Shown: positions 25,169 through 33,538, counted from the stretch's first letter. The stretch: 64,000 bases of DNA from Chthonomonas sp. UBA1950 (GCA_002336105.1 DDEQ01000046.1:164900-228899), one strand, 5' to 3'. The notes: a model not told the origin generated them from the letters alone. Made by a program: numbers and translations.

Positions 25169-26074
25169 CTAGTAAGGCTCGCTGTTGTAATACCAACCGT
25201 AGGTCCAGCTTGAGTCTGGAATCGCTCGCTTGACATAGATATTCTTAAACCACATCAACCCACCGCGCTTGATGGCTTTGACGTGTCCATCTGCAAAGCC
25301 CATCGCACAGGTTCCGTTATATCGGTATCGAGGGTGCGCTGCGCACTCCCACTTTCCGTTAGAGGTTCCTGCAATGCAGTCTGTATCGAACCAAGGCGAA
25401 TAGACCGGCGAATTGGGGTTCTTGGATGTATCGCCGTCGCGGTAAACCGTTGATGCGTTGCCCGGTGTTGACGCAATTGAGTCAATGTACTGGAACTGCC
25501 AATCGACAAACCATGGATAGTTCCAATCGTCAGCATTGATGCCTTTTGCTGTGACCAAGACCTTATCGGCTGGTGCGTCGATTTCGGTTTGGCTCATTGG
25601 CGGCAAAACCTGGCCTGCACTATCAAACCAAGATTCACCAGCATTATAGTTACTGGGGCAGATCAGGCGATTCACGCCGAAGTAGTAGCCTTCCTTAGTA
25701 ACGCCTGTGAGCGCGACAGAAGGACCAGCAGGATCGCGGAAAACGCCATCCTTACCTACACAGACCTTTCCTCCGTTTGCCGGATCAGTCTGATAGTCGC
25801 CACTCTTGATGTAAGGGTAAACCGAAGTTGTCCATGTGATATGTGGAGTCCAAAGGTTCCAGTTGTCCCCTGTTTCCGCCGATGGAAATAGGTCGTCATT
25901 ATCCCCACAGTATTGAAGCAAGCCGAGCGAGACCTGCTTTTGGTTGTTGATGGAGGTGGTCTTTTTCGCCGCCATCTTCGCCTGGGCAAAGACTGGGAAA
26001 AGGATCGCCGCCAAGATAGCAATAATGGCGATAACAACAAGAAGCTCGATGAGTGTAAACGCTTTTCGATTCAT
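25169..26074 (-). CDS. Pseudopilin coupled to LacI (copy 2)
   Basis: 301 residues from the ATG at 26074 (MNRKA leader); a longer frame from 26134 lies inside lacI. FTLIELLVVIAIIAILAA and ILFPVFAQAKMAAKKT are followed by NNQKQVSLGLLQYCGDNDD. The C-terminal part has CAMGFADGHVKAIKRGG, the DGHxK motif. Its ATG overlaps the lacI stop by ATGA, exactly as in copy 1. The middle is unlike copy 1 apart from general composition, so the two pilins probably have different partners or cargo. Confidence 0.88.
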   Translation of the reverse strand: MNRKAFTLIELLVVIAIIAILAAILFPVFAQAKMAAKKTTSINNQKQVSLGLLQYCGDNDDLFPSAETGDNWNLWTPHITWTTSVYPYIKSGDYQTDPANGGKVCVGKDGVFRDPAGPSVALTGVTKEGYYFGVNRLICPSNYNAGESWFDSAGQVLPPMSQTEIDAPADKVLVTAKGINADDWNYPWFVDWQFQYIDSIASTPGNASTVYRDGDTSKNPNSPVYSPWFDTDCIAGTSNGKWECAAHPRYRYNGTCAMGFADGHVKAIKRGGLMWFKNIYVKRAIPDSSWTYGWYYNSEPY

Positions 26075-27105
26075 GATTTTCTCTTCGCTGAGTTTAGGAT
26101 CGGAGCAGTCGAGTCCCGTACATCCAATGAGCACGGGAAGATAATGGAGTAAGACGCCGGTGTTTCACCAGCAATCATTTCCAACAAAGTTTCGCTGGCT
26201 CGATTTGCCATCTCAAAGATAGGCTGACGAACAGCGGTTAGCCGGGGAGAAGTCGTGTCGCAGTATTGCGTGCTGTCAAAGCCGACAATACTGAGTTCAT
26301 TTGGGACCGAGATGCCAACGGTTTGTGCACTTTCGAGCAATCTGCCCGCAGCGCTTTCGGTCCAACAGATAATGGCGGTAACATCTTCGCTGTTTGGCCA
26401 CCACGATTGAAGCATTTCAAACTTCCAGTCCATTGTCAAACACTTAGCGGTTGCTTCGTCGCCTCTACGCGCCATTGCTTCCAAAAAGCCGTTGCGGCGT
26501 GCAATACAGTCAGGCGTGAGTTGCTCTTGCTCTTCGTTCACAAAAGCGATCTTTCGATGCCCGAGACTCCAAAGATGCTCGACAGCTTGCTCCATGCCCT
26601 GAGCGTTATCGCAATGAATATAGACCGCATCAGTATGTCCCCCATCTGGAGCAGCGTTCATCGCAACAATGGGGATTGGGCTTTCTGAAATGAGTTTGAG
26701 GGTGTCAGGATCGTGCGTCATTTTGCACCACACGACTCCTTCGAGGAGACCATCAGCAAGGCTGCCCTCAATTCCGTCGGAGGAGAGCTCGGGCAAGATT
26801 GTAAGTCGATAATGATTCTTGAAGAGCGGAGAGGCCACACCATCCAATAAGTGCATGTAGTAGAGCGGTCCGCAAGAGATATTCCAGAAGTTCTCAAAGA
26901 TCAAACCAACTGTATGCGTTCTGCTTGATCGAAGGTTTCGAGCGATTGCATTTGGACGATATTTGAGTTGGGCTGCGACTTCTCGGATTACGTCAGCTTT
27001 CTGCGGGCTTACGCGAACACTCTTTCCGCGTCCGTGTAAAACCTTTGACACTGCGGTTACAGAAACACCGGCAGCTTGAGCGACTTCTCTAATAGTTACA
27101 GCCAT
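26071..27105 (-). CDS. LacI-family transcriptional regulator of a pseudopilin cassette (copy 2)
   Basis: 344 residues from the ATG at 27105 (MAVTIREVAQAAGVS), chosen to match copy 1; an in-frame ATG at 27126 would add seven residues. HTH VTIREVAQAAGVSVTAVSKV, then hinge and sensor domain with LWSLGHRKIAF, AIICWTESAAGRLLESA and FDSTQYCDTTSPRLTAVRQP. It is paralogous to the regulator at 12625-13665 over its whole length. Candidate operators lie upstream at 27303-27336. Confidence 0.92.
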   Translation of the reverse strand: MAVTIREVAQAAGVSVTAVSKVLHGRGKSVRVSPQKADVIREVAAQLKYRPNAIARNLRSSRTHTVGLIFENFWNISCGPLYYMHLLDGVASPLFKNHYRLTILPELSSDGIEGSLADGLLEGVVWCKMTHDPDTLKLISESPIPIVAMNAAPDGGHTDAVYIHCDNAQGMEQAVEHLWSLGHRKIAFVNEEQEQLTPDCIARRNGFLEAMARRGDEATAKCLTMDWKFEMLQSWWPNSEDVTAIICWTESAAGRLLESAQTVGISVPNELSIVGFDSTQYCDTTSPRLTAVRQPIFEMANRASETLLEMIAGETPASYSIIFPCSLDVRDSTAPILNSAKRKS

Positions 27106-27302
27106 GACAATTTCACCATATCCCATCCGACGGAGAGGAATTGGGTGTCAATAGCGATGTTGCTCTGAGAAAGCAGTAAGGAGCGCGTCGAACACCACGA
27201 CGTGTAACTAATTGCGCTTTCAGCGACTTTTGACAGACGCTGACGAAATATGCCGGAAATCTCAAGCAACATTGCTCTTGTGACCAAAACAATAATTGGC
27301 GA

Positions 27303-27336
27303 TATCAAACGATGTTTTTGATACAACCGTTTATCA
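27303..27336. promoter_or_regulatory. Candidate LacI-family operators upstream of copy 2
   Basis: TATCAAA and TTTGATA flank 7 bp (27303-27323), and TGATACAACCGTTTATCA (27319-27336) resembles the left arm of the palindrome at 12562-12601 (TGATACACCGTTATACT). The 27106-27410 gap between lacI and the MgtC gene also repeats ATATCAAACRAT at 27302 and 27400; nothing else was seen in it. Confidence 0.5.
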
Positions 27337-27410
27337 TTATACAAACAAACTGATAAAACGCCACATCAGTGCGAAATAAACCGCAAACACAATCACGAAT
27401 ATCAAACAAT

Positions 27411-27854
27411 ATGTCTATTTTGAACCTGGATGAATTAGCGGCAACCACAGGCAAACTACTGCTAGCAATCGTTTTAGGGGGCGCAGTCGGCTGGGAAAGG
27501 GAGATACATGGGAGAACCGCCGGTCTTCGCACTCACATTCTTGTTTGCCTAGGCGTCGTCTTGTTTTGTGAAGTGAGTCGAGCATATGCTCCTGGTTCGG
27601 ATCCATCTCGGATTGCGGCTCAAGTGGTTACCGGAATCGGGTTTTTAGGTGCTGGAACGATACTTCACGCCGAAGGCAGAGTTCGAGGGCTAACTACAGC
27701 CGCAAGCGTGTGGACTACTGCCGCAATCGGTATGTGCATTAGTTCTGGAGGAACCATATTAGTGACAGCGATCATCGCGACTTTGCTAGTCATTGTTGTT
27801 TTAGCGCTACTAGAACGTGTTGACCGCAAAGTGAACCCAAATCACGAAAGCTAG
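27411..27854 (+). CDS. MgtC/SapB-family membrane protein
   Basis: 147 residues from the ATG at 27411; an in-frame ATG at 27369 is upstream of the conserved region. AIVLGGAVGWEREIHGRTAG with the strictly conserved Arg/Glu, GLRTHILVCLGVVLF, QVVTGIGFLGAGTILH and VRGLTTAASVWTTAAIGM are family hallmarks, with four to five membrane segments. Only the N-terminal domain is present. MgtC-type proteins influence Mg2+ homeostasis and ATP synthase in some bacteria. It heads a possible operon with the next two genes. Confidence 0.92.
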   Translation: MSILNLDELAATTGKLLLAIVLGGAVGWEREIHGRTAGLRTHILVCLGVVLFCEVSRAYAPGSDPSRIAAQVVTGIGFLGAGTILHAEGRVRGLTTAASVWTTAAIGMCISSGGTILVTAIIATLLVIVVLALLERVDRKVNPNHES

Positions 27855-27863
27855 AAACTTCGC

Positions 27864-28559
27864 GTGAAGTTATGTCATGGTAATAGGGTGAAGCTCGTAC
27901 ATTCCGAGAGCCTTGGTCTCACTCTGGATTCGATTAATGCGAGCTTTGAACTCGGATCTAAAAGCACTCCCAAGCAGCGCGAAGCGGCGAAACATTGGCT
28001 AATTTCTCGGGTTGGAAAGCCAGGTAGCTTTCGACCAGGCTTTGCTGGACCAACTGAAATAGACCGCAACCAGGGTGTGCAACTTTTTACGGGTGAAAGA
28101 ATATTCAGCTACGCATCGGTCGGCCACATCCTAGGCGAAGAATCGGCACGAGCACTCCAACTTCTCGCGCCAGAAGATTCGCAAGTGAAGGAAATCCTCG
28201 AAATCACAAAAGCGAATGTTCACGAGCTAATGTTAAGAGAGCCAGGTCGATACTGCTGCGGACGATGTACCGTCGCGCTTTGGAGATTTCTGACAGTATC
28301 AGATTTCAAAGAACGCGAGTGGCAGATCGATTCTGGAATTCTTCACCTCAAAACGATGCACTCAGACGACGGCAGGTGGCACCGGTATCCTTTCTATTAC
28401 ACATTGTTAGCCCTAAGTGACATTCACACCGATGATGCCCTTGATGAGAAACGATATGCTGCGCCCGCTATTGAGAGAATGCTTCGTCGCCCGAGAGCGC
28501 CAGAACCGTTTGGTCAAAGGCGCGAAGTCGTCATGAGAAAAATCCTCAGCCAGATCTGA
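27864..28559 (+). CDS. Protein of unknown function next to archaemetzincin
   Basis: 231 residues from GTG at 27864; GTG at 27888 is an equal option (neither has a clear ribosome binding site). No family recognised. It seems soluble and mostly helical, with a notable YCCGRCTVALWRFL segment and a later YPFYYTLLALSDI; the repeated helices and YCCGRCT recall all-alpha repeat proteins, but that is only an impression. Its stop overlaps the archaemetzincin ATG by one base (TGATG), so the two are probably translated together. Confidence 0.65.
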   Translation: MKLCHGNRVKLVHSESLGLTLDSINASFELGSKSTPKQREAAKHWLISRVGKPGSFRPGFAGPTEIDRNQGVQLFTGERIFSYASVGHILGEESARALQLLAPEDSQVKEILEITKANVHELMLREPGRYCCGRCTVALWRFLTVSDFKEREWQIDSGILHLKTMHSDDGRWHRYPFYYTLLALSDIHTDDALDEKRYAAPAIERMLRRPRAPEPFGQRREVVMRKILSQI

Positions 28560-29122
28560 TGATCGCATCGCTACTGGTTTCGATTTTGGCGAGTATCGAT
28601 GAGATCGACGCCATCACGATCGTTCCGATAAAACCCTACAGCAAGCCAGAAGTAGAGTTGGCCAGACGTGCCTTGGCGCGAACCTACCGACTCATGATTC
28701 GTATCGAACATGAAGAGCGAATGCCAACCGGAAGCTATTACAAACCCCGGAACCGTTTTCGAGCGGATCGCATCATCTCGTCATTGCTACGTAACGGCGA
28801 TGGAGATATAAAGTTAGGAATCACAACCGCGGATATCTCGACCACTTCAGGCAACCACAAAGACTGGGGCGTATTCGGACTTGGATATTTAGGGAAACCT
28901 GCTTGCGTGGTCTCATCTTTCCGTTTGCACAAAGACAGATCAAAGTTCGAAAGTAGATTTCAAAAAGTCGTCATTCACGAAGTCGGACACAATTTCGGTC
29001 TTCCCCACTGCCCGACAAGCGGTTGTATCATGTGCGATGCGAACGGCAAATCTGCGTCTATGGACAACGAAAAAGGGTTCTGCAGCAAATGCCGCAGAAC
29101 CCTTGTGAATGTGCTGAAGTAG
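28559..29122 (+). CDS. Archaemetzincin-type zinc metalloprotease
   Basis: 187 residues. The zinc site HEVGHNFGLPHC (140-151) matches HExxHxxGx3C, and it continues C-x4-C-x-M and a terminal CSKC, so the family pattern HExxHxxGx3Cx4CxM...CxxC is complete (16 rather than 17 residues before the last CxxC by my count). The N-terminus MIASLLVSILASI is hydrophobic and could be a weak signal peptide, unlike cytoplasmic archaeal members. The substrate is unknown. Its last codons also form the terminator hairpin for the opposite-strand ribosomal operon. Confidence 0.88.
   Translation: MIASLLVSILASIDEIDAITIVPIKPYSKPEVELARRALARTYRLMIRIEHEERMPTGSYYKPRNRFRADRIISSLLRNGDGDIKLGITTADISTTSGNHKDWGVFGLGYLGKPACVVSSFRLHKDRSKFESRFQKVVIHEVGHNFGLPHCPTSGCIMCDANGKSASMDNEKGFCSKCRRTLVNVLK
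29073..29104 (-). terminator. Terminator of the ribosomal operon, inside the archaemetzincin coding region
   Basis: On the minus strand AAGGGTTCTGC pairs with GCAGAACCCTT over 10 nt and is followed by TTTTTCG. It lies 22 nt past the rpsI stop and overlaps codons 172-182 of the archaemetzincin gene, including its CxxC. Confidence 0.85.
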
Positions 29123-29125
29123 TTC

Positions 29126-29521
29126 TCAGCGCTTAACGAACTGGAAGCCACGTCGAGCTTTCTTTCGACCGTATTTCTTAGCTTCCTTAACTCGCGAATC
29201 GCGGGTGAGGAAACCACCAGCTCGGAGGCTCTTTCGAAGCTCCTCGTCGTAGGTGAGAAGAGCTCGAGAGATACCCAGTCGGATGGCACCGGCTTGACCC
29301 GAGATACCACCGCCCTTGGTAAATGCTTTAACATCCCATCGGCCATCCATCTCGAGGTGAACGAGCGGACTCTTGACCAAGATCTCAAGAACTGGACGAC
29401 CAAGATATTCTTTCATCTCTCGTCCGTTAATCGTGACTTTGCCCTCACCGGGGGTTAGCCAAACACGGGCGACAGCACTCTTGCGTCGACCCGTACCGTA
29501 ATTCTGTTGCGTCGCTGCCAT
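29126..29521 (-). CDS. rpsI: 30S ribosomal protein S9
   Basis: 131 residues, full length. GTGRRKSAVARVWLTPG at the N-terminus and the basic C-terminus KKYGRKKARRGFQFVKR, which reaches the ribosomal P site, are diagnostic (bacterial S9 normally ends in KR, as here). It follows rplM by 6 bp, the normal rplM-rpsI pair, and is the last gene of the operon. Confidence 0.98.
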   Translation of the reverse strand: MAATQQNYGTGRRKSAVARVWLTPGEGKVTINGREMKEYLGRPVLEILVKSPLVHLEMDGRWDVKAFTKGGGISGQAGAIRLGISRALLTYDEELRKSLRAGGFLTRDSRVKEAKKYGRKKARRGFQFVKR

Positions 29522-29527
29522 AAGTCC

Positions 29528-29971
29528 TTACTTGCCTTCCTTTCGAACGTCGAGTGCGATTGGGTTCTGTGCCGCATGTGGATGCTCTGCACCAGAGTAA
29601 ACCTTGAGTTTCTTGAAAATCTCCCGACCAAGTTTGGTCTTAGGAGTCATTCCCCAAACCGCTTTTGCGACGAGATCTTCGGGTTTCTCGTCGAGCATTT
29701 TGCCTCGGCTGACGTTTCGGAGACCGTCTGGCCATCCGGTGTGCCAATAAATAAGCTCGTCTCGCTTATTGCCAGTGAGCACTGCCTGGGCTGCGTTGAT
29801 AATAATGACGAAGTCGCCGCAATCTGCGTAATAAACGAAGTTGGGCTTATTCTTGCCTCGGAGAACCTGCGCCACTTGGGCCGCGAGTCGACCGACAGGC
29901 ACACCGGCCGCATCCACCACGTACCACTTGCGCTGGATATCGCCTTCCTTAACCGTTGTCGTTCTGTTCAT
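29528..29971 (-). CDS. rplM: 50S ribosomal protein L13
   Basis: 147 residues. RKWYVVDAAGVPVGRLAAQV, NKPNFVYYADCGDFVIIINA and AVWGMTPKTKLGREIFKKLK are typical. The start is the ATG at 29971, with AGGAAAG 4-10 nt upstream; a longer frame starting at 30007 lacks support. It lies 45 bp after truA. Confidence 0.97.
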   Translation of the reverse strand: MNRTTTVKEGDIQRKWYVVDAAGVPVGRLAAQVAQVLRGKNKPNFVYYADCGDFVIIINAAQAVLTGNKRDELIYWHTGWPDGLRNVSRGKMLDEKPEDLVAKAVWGMTPKTKLGREIFKKLKVYSGAEHPHAAQNPIALDVRKEGK

Positions 29972-30016
29972 GTCTTTCCTGTGGTTGAGTTCGCAAACCG
30001 GACTCAAGTCCTGTCG

Positions 30017-30799
30017 CTACGTTTTGTCTATAGAAGCTGATCGAATATCCCGCGGGTGCCGTCCGTAGCGCACATGCATCAGGCATAAACCTTTTGCCGG
30101 CAGCACTACTGGCCACTGCAAGTTCTCCTGCCCCTCTTGTGTGAGGAGCATGCTGACCTCTTCGACGTTTCGATGCCCGCGCCCTACTTCGAAGAGCGCT
30201 CCTGCCATCCTTCGCATCATTCCGCGAAGAAAGGCGGTACCTACTACGTCCACCCACACCTCGTCTCGGACTTGGCTCACCTGCACATCAAACAACTCTC
30301 TTCGAGTGTTCTCAACGCTAGGGTCTAGCTCTTCTGTAAAAGCAAGAAAATCGTGTGATCCTTGGAGAGATTCGGCTGCCTTTGCCATCTTTTCGACGTC
30401 CAGAGAACGTCCGTAAAAATGAGCAAAGCGAGTTCGGTGCGGGTCTCGTTGGCCGCATAAAATACGGTATCGATACCAGCGATCCATCGCACTGAACCGA
30501 CTATTAAAATCTGATTTCACCTGTTTACTCTCCAAAATAGAAAGGTCTACAGGGAGTCTTTTGTTCAAAACAAACGCCCACTTTTCGGGAGGCATAGGGT
30601 TTTGCGTATCGAAGTGGCAAACCTGACCTCTCGCGTGGGCACCGCTATCGGTGCGACTCGCTCCAATGATCTCGATTTCCTCGCCCGAGATTTGGCGAAC
30701 AGCTTCTGTCAATGTTCCGTGGACCGTTCTCCGGTCCTTCTGTGCGGCCCAGCCGCTAAACTCGGTGCCGTCATAGGCGACAACAAGCTTAATTCGCAT
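30017..30799 (-). CDS. truA: tRNA pseudouridine(38-40) synthase
   Basis: 260 residues. VAYDGTEFSGWAAQKDRRTV and IIGASRTDSGAHARGQVCHF hold the catalytic Asp in the RTDxGVHA-type motif (here RTDSGAHA); FLRGMMRRMAGALFEVGRG is the C-terminal domain. TruA makes pseudouridine in the anticodon stem of many tRNAs. It lies between rplQ and rplM, as in Bacillus-type operons. Confidence 0.96.
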   Translation of the reverse strand: MRIKLVVAYDGTEFSGWAAQKDRRTVHGTLTEAVRQISGEEIEIIGASRTDSGAHARGQVCHFDTQNPMPPEKWAFVLNKRLPVDLSILESKQVKSDFNSRFSAMDRWYRYRILCGQRDPHRTRFAHFYGRSLDVEKMAKAAESLQGSHDFLAFTEELDPSVENTRRELFDVQVSQVRDEVWVDVVGTAFLRGMMRRMAGALFEVGRGHRNVEEVSMLLTQEGQENLQWPVVLPAKGLCLMHVRYGRHPRDIRSASIDKT

Positions 30800-30857
30800 T
30801 TTCTACATTACTGAAGGCGAATCAAACATTCTTTCAATTCACCTTCAGCAATTCTAT

Positions 30858-31310
30858 TTAGTCAACCAATTCGAGTACAGCTTCAGGAGCTGCATCTCCT
30901 CGTCTTGGCTGAAGCTTTGTGAGACGGGTATAGCCACCGTTTCGGTCCTTGTATCGTGGGCCGATATTGTCGAACAGGTGCTTTACGAGGTCTTCACCGT
31001 TAATCAAGCTACGATTAGCAAGAATCTGGGTCTTTTCGCCCTCGGTCTTACCAGCCAATTGCTTGACGGGCTTCGGACTGCTAGCACTATGGCCAACTAA
31101 TACTCGGCGAGCTCTGCGACGTGCGTCGAGCGTATCTTCCTTCTTTGTCAAGGTAATCAGCTTCTCAACGAGGCGCTGAAGCTCCTTTGCGCGGCCATGC
31201 GTAGTGCGGACATACCCATGGCGAATGAACTGTCGCTGAAGATTTGTCAGCAACGCCATACGCTGGTCGGTAGGCAAGCCCAGCTTTCGGTGGTCAACTT
31301 TGTGTCTCAT
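30858..31310 (-). CDS. rplQ: 50S ribosomal protein L17
   Basis: 150 residues; a core of about 120 (MRHKVDHRKLGLPTDQRMAL, HGYVRTTHGRAKELQRLVEK, NGGYTRLTKLQPRRGDAAPE) with a middle insert around TLDARRRARRVLVGHSASSP that makes it longer than E. coli L17. It follows rpoA, its usual place. Confidence 0.97.
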   Translation of the reverse strand: MRHKVDHRKLGLPTDQRMALLTNLQRQFIRHGYVRTTHGRAKELQRLVEKLITLTKKEDTLDARRRARRVLVGHSASSPKPVKQLAGKTEGEKTQILANRSLINGEDLVKHLFDNIGPRYKDRNGGYTRLTKLQPRRGDAAPEAVLELVD

Positions 31311-31369
31311 GTTCTTCGTTGCGCCGGTCTACCGGCTAATTCGTTGAGTTGTCTTTCGACGACTCTAAA

Positions 31370-32362
31370 TCAATAATCCTCGTCGTCCTCGTCGTCGAGT
31401 GAATCCAGTGAGCGATAGCCGCCCTTCGGTGGCTTAAGCTCTAGTCCATGCTCTGCCAACTTGTCTCGAACTTCGAGCAATGACTTCTTGCCGAAACCAC
31501 GAATCGCAGTCAAATCGCTTTCGCTCGCCATCGCCAAACTCTTGAGGTTCAAGATGCCGGCTCTTCGAAGACAGTTGAAGGTTCTTTGAGAGAAGTCCAA
31601 TTCTTCGATTCGAAGGTCTGGAACATTCTTCAACGATTCATCTTCGACTGCATCTACAACATCGGTTTCTGACTCAAAGCCAGCAATACCGAGATCGAAG
31701 AACATGCGGAAGAACTTATCCAGAATATGAGCGCTCTGGGAAAGAGCATCGTTCGGCTTAACCGACCCGTTGGTCCAGATATCCAGGACTAGTCGCTCAT
31801 AGTCAGTTCGCATTCCGACACGAGTCGCTTCGACGGTGTAATTCACCTTCTTAACTGGCGTGTACTGCGAACCTGTAGGAATGACACCAATCATCCCGCG
31901 ATACTTCTCCTGGTTCTGCGGCAAAACGTAACCGGCGCCCCAACCAATGAAGAGTTCCATCGACAGGGTCACGTTCGGGTCACTGATTGTCGCAATGTAT
32001 GCTTCAGGATTAACGACCTCGAGCAATTCTGGACACTGAATATCTGCAGCAGTGACGCGACCAGGACCCTTGACTTCGATCCGGACAACCTGCTCTTCGA
32101 ATGGGCCTTCTCCACTATAGTGAAGTGAAACATCCTTCAGGTTCAGAAGCAACTGAGTCGTGTCTTCCTTAACGCCAGGGATCGGCGCAAACTCATGGAA
32201 AACCTTGTCAATGCGAACAGCGGCGATAGCAGCACCCTGGATAGAACTGAGCAAAACTCGGCGAAGGGCATTGCCGATAGTTTGCCCGTAACCGCGCTCT
32301 AGCGGTTCCAGGATGAACTTCCCGTAATCGGTCTGAAGATCGTAGGTTGAGATCGTGGGCAT
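31370..32362 (-). CDS. rpoA: RNA polymerase subunit alpha
   Basis: 330 residues. N-terminal domain with FILEPLERGYGQTIGNALRR and VLLSSIQGAAI; C-terminal domain with ELDFSQRTFNCLRRAGI, and the (HhH)-type loop GFGKKSLLEVRDKLAEHGL. The tail is Asp-rich (DDEDDEDY). The gene directly follows rpsK; rpsD, which often lies between them, is missing from this operon. Confidence 0.98.
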   Translation of the reverse strand: MPTISTYDLQTDYGKFILEPLERGYGQTIGNALRRVLLSSIQGAAIAAVRIDKVFHEFAPIPGVKEDTTQLLLNLKDVSLHYSGEGPFEEQVVRIEVKGPGRVTAADIQCPELLEVVNPEAYIATISDPNVTLSMELFIGWGAGYVLPQNQEKYRGMIGVIPTGSQYTPVKKVNYTVEATRVGMRTDYERLVLDIWTNGSVKPNDALSQSAHILDKFFRMFFDLGIAGFESETDVVDAVEDESLKNVPDLRIEELDFSQRTFNCLRRAGILNLKSLAMASESDLTAIRGFGKKSLLEVRDKLAEHGLELKPPKGGYRSLDSLDDEDDEDY

Positions 32363-32409
32363 GATTAATTTGCCGACTACCCGCCGGCAGGGATATTATC
32401 GAAAACCTA

Positions 32410-32802
32410 TTAGACGCGTCGTCGCTTCGGTGGTCGGCAACCGTTGTGTGGAATTGGCGTAACATCCACGATGCTTGAAACCTCTAAACCAGAGGCGGCA
32501 AGTGCGCGAACAGCAGTTTCTCGGCCACTACCTGGACCACGAACCTCAACATCAACCTTACGGAGACCATGCTCTTGAGCAAGTCGACTAGCCTTATCAG
32601 CTGCGACCTGAGCTGCGAATGGAGTTCCCTTTCGGCTGCCCTTGAAGTTCACGTTCCCAGCGCTAGCCCAACTAATGGTGTTGCCCTGAGGATCCGTGAT
32701 TGTGATCAACGTGTTATTGAAAGATGCGTGGATGTGTGCAACACCAGCTGGAATATTCTTCCTTTCTTTCTGTTTACCTTTCGTTACTGCTTTGCGTGCC
32801 AT
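32410..32802 (-). CDS. rpsK: 30S ribosomal protein S11
   Basis: 130 residues. GVAHIHASFNNTLITITDPQ, WASAGNVNFKGSRKGTPFAA and the C-terminal DVTPIPHNGCRPPKRRRV are invariant S11 features; NGC contains the Asn sometimes changed to isoaspartate. It follows rpsM by 65 bp. Confidence 0.98.
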   Translation of the reverse strand: MARKAVTKGKQKERKNIPAGVAHIHASFNNTLITITDPQGNTISWASAGNVNFKGSRKGTPFAAQVAADKASRLAQEHGLRKVDVEVRGPGSGRETAVRALAASGLEVSSIVDVTPIPHNGCRPPKRRRV

Positions 32803-32867
32803 ATCTGTTCAGGTGCAAGGCTGCAGGTGTCAGAGAACTGTTGCCATCCAACACCAAACGCCTAGTT

Positions 32868-33245
32868 TTACTTCTTCGCCTTCTTCTTACCGGCGACTGT
32901 CTTCGCCTTACCCTTTCGAGTTCGCGCGTTATGTCGAGTGTTCTGACCGCGAGTGGGAAGACCACGACGATGCCGAAGACCGCGGTAACAGCCAATTTCG
33001 ATCAGTCGTCGAATATTGCCGTTGATCTCTCGGCGAAGGTCACCCTCTACCTGATAATCACGATCAAGAATCTCTCGAAGGGCTCCAACCTCTTGTTCGG
33101 TGAGGTCTCGAATCTTCTTTCGAGGATCAATACCCGCCTTCTCAACGAGCTCATGAACGTTGTGCTTTCCGATTCCGTAAAGGATCGGAAGCGCATAGAT
33201 CACCGCCTTATCTCGCGGGAGGTCAATACCAGCAATACGTGCCAT
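32868..33245 (-). CDS. rpsM: 30S ribosomal protein S13
   Basis: 125 residues. MARIAGIDLPRDKAVIYALP, YGIGKHNVHELVEKAGID, YRGLRHRRGLPTRGQNTRHN and a Lys-rich tail are diagnostic. It follows rpmJ by 54 bp. Confidence 0.98.
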   Translation of the reverse strand: MARIAGIDLPRDKAVIYALPILYGIGKHNVHELVEKAGIDPRKKIRDLTEQEVGALREILDRDYQVEGDLRREINGNIRRLIEIGCYRGLRHRRGLPTRGQNTRHNARTRKGKAKTVAGKKKAKK

Positions 33246-33299
33246 AGTTTGTTTCTTTGTTGTGGCCTATCTGCTACACAGCTTCAAGACCGAATTCGG

Positions 33300-33413
33300 T
33301 CATCCTTGTCGCTGCTTATGCTTCGGAACCACGCAGATCACACGCACAACACCGTTGCGCTTAATAATCTTGCACTTATCGCAAATTTTCTTAACACTAG
33401 CTCGAACTTTCAT
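33300..33413 (-). CDS. rpmJ: 50S ribosomal protein L36
   Basis: 37 residues: MKVRASVKKICDKCKIIKRN continues into a short basic tail ending KHKQRQG. It is the zinc-binding (C+) form: Cys11, Cys14, Cys27 and His32. It is the first gene of the operon; no infA is found before it, where many bacteria have it. Confidence 0.97.
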   Translation of the reverse strand: MKVRASVKKICDKCKIIKRNGVVRVICVVPKHKQRQG

Positions 33414-33459
33414 GATTCCTTCGCCTTCCGTGCCTCGTCATTCCTAATAAGAACCGGAG

Positions 33460-33496
33460 GCGTCCTGCGACGCGTTCGAACGGACGAACCTGTCCG
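33460..33496 (-). promoter_or_regulatory. Structured leader of the rpmJ operon
   Basis: Three adjacent inverted repeats lie between the promoter and rpmJ: CGGAC/GTCCG, CGTTCGAACG and GCGTC/GACGC. They could form a leader element for autoregulation by a ribosomal protein (S11, S13 or others), but no known leader motif is recognised. Confidence 0.45.
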
Positions 33497-33508
33497 ACGC
33501 AAGAAGGG

Positions 33509-33538
33509 ATTATACCCAGGCTTTTTGTGCCATGTCAT
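33509..33538 (-). promoter_or_regulatory. Sigma-70-type promoter of the rpmJ-rpsI operon
   Basis: ATGACA (-35, 33538-33533) and a consensus TATAAT (-10, 33514-33509) lie 18 bp apart on the minus strand, about 95 bp before the rpmJ ATG. Confidence 0.75.

Noticed and set aside
27369..27410. Upstream start for the MgtC gene
   Set aside because: The extra 14 residues (MRNKPQTQSRISNN) have no family similarity and lie over a putative operator repeat; ATG 27411 is better.
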